NCBI GenBank assembly: GCA_002633025.1
Contig: NMRB01000060.1
Location: 40,000 to 103,999 of the forward strand
Direction of reading: 5' to 3'
DNA length: 64,000 nt
Origin: Notospermus geniculatus
Taxonomy: Eukaryota; Nemertea; Pilidiophora; Heteronemertea; Lineidae
In this document: piece after piece, positions 63,716-64,000 of the stretch
Position numbering within the stretch: position 1 is the stretch's first letter
How the letters are laid out: the number at the start of each line of letters is the position of its first letter
Notes under the pieces: model-generated
Databases searched by the model: none
Told to the model about the DNA's origin: nothing
Seen by the model: the letters and a program-made list of their open reading frames with translations, nothing else
Program-made: the position numbers and the translations under genes

Positions 63716-64000
63716 CTATCCTGTCCAACACAGTTGCCCTAGCTATCGCCAACTTACCAGACTGGGCCGTCATGCGGTGCCGTGATGGAAACGTGCACGT
63801 GACTTTGTCGCGCCCAACCGCGCAATGACTCTACAAAATAAAATATTTGTTTCGGCAGAAAACACCTACAATCCTGCGTGGAGGGAACGGAAACTTCTCA
63901 CCGTAAATTTATACAATTTTTGTCAATAAACAAGCAAGAATTCACTGTGTCATACTCACGTTTAAAGATTTTACAGGCAATTTTCGACCGAAATTTACCT
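63716..64000. other. Right edge of window
   Basis: No gene recognised. The first part may be the 3' UTR of the LINE fragment. Confidence 0.35.

Overview
This is animal nuclear DNA. Genes have short exons with GT-AG introns, there is no bacterial operon structure, and most of the window is transposon-derived. Very many short inverted-repeat DNA elements, tRNA-derived SINE-like pieces, 5'-truncated non-LTR retrotransposons, a PIF/Harbinger transposase remnant and a lineage-specific receptor expansion suggest a marine invertebrate, perhaps a non-vertebrate deuterostome. The sequence alone does not fix the species.

Region 1 (about 0.6-47.3 kb, all on the minus strand) is a tandem array of one rhodopsin-like GPCR family. 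Every copy follows one three-exon plan: exon 1 carries the N-terminus to TM2 (about 311 nt), exon 2 carries TM3-TM4 (221 nt in all copies that keep both splice sites and no internal deletion) and exon 3 carries ECL2-TM7 and the tail (about 500 nt). The introns are in phase 2 and phase 1. Two copies are open end to end: gene C (14218-25915, 343 codons) and gene E (35920-37639, 342 codons). Copies A and B are complete except for a +1 shift at nearly the same site in exon 1. Copy D has several lesions. Copies F, G and H lack exon 1 and carry further damage, and two bare exon 2 remnants remain. Segmental duplicates of flanking DNA link the copies.

Region 2 is the DNA between those exons, which is nearly saturated with insertions. 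Several can be proved by comparing paralogous introns. A 7.3-kb insertion with 3-bp target duplications lies in gene C intron 2. A truncated LINE with a 14-bp duplication lies in gene D intron 1. A hAT-like element with an 8-bp duplication lies inside an older foldback repeat. A family of hairpin elements beginning AGGGAGGTT recurs at six places or more.

Region 3 (47.3-50.5 kb) holds the Harbinger transposase remnant, inverted repeats and no recognisable host gene.

Region 4 (50546-62660, plus strand) is a multi-exon C-type lectin gene: a signal-peptide exon, then three CTLDs, the first with an EPN motif. Its intron phases connect exactly through ten exons; only the final acceptor is unresolved. 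The introns contain more hairpin elements, a large copy of a repeat that also lies in gene C intron 1, two SINEs head to head, and an assembly gap (59491-59626). The window ends in a second, frameshifted LINE fragment.

The array probably encodes receptors for external or peptide ligands and the lectin a secreted glycan-binding protein. Nothing in the sequence links the two functionally.
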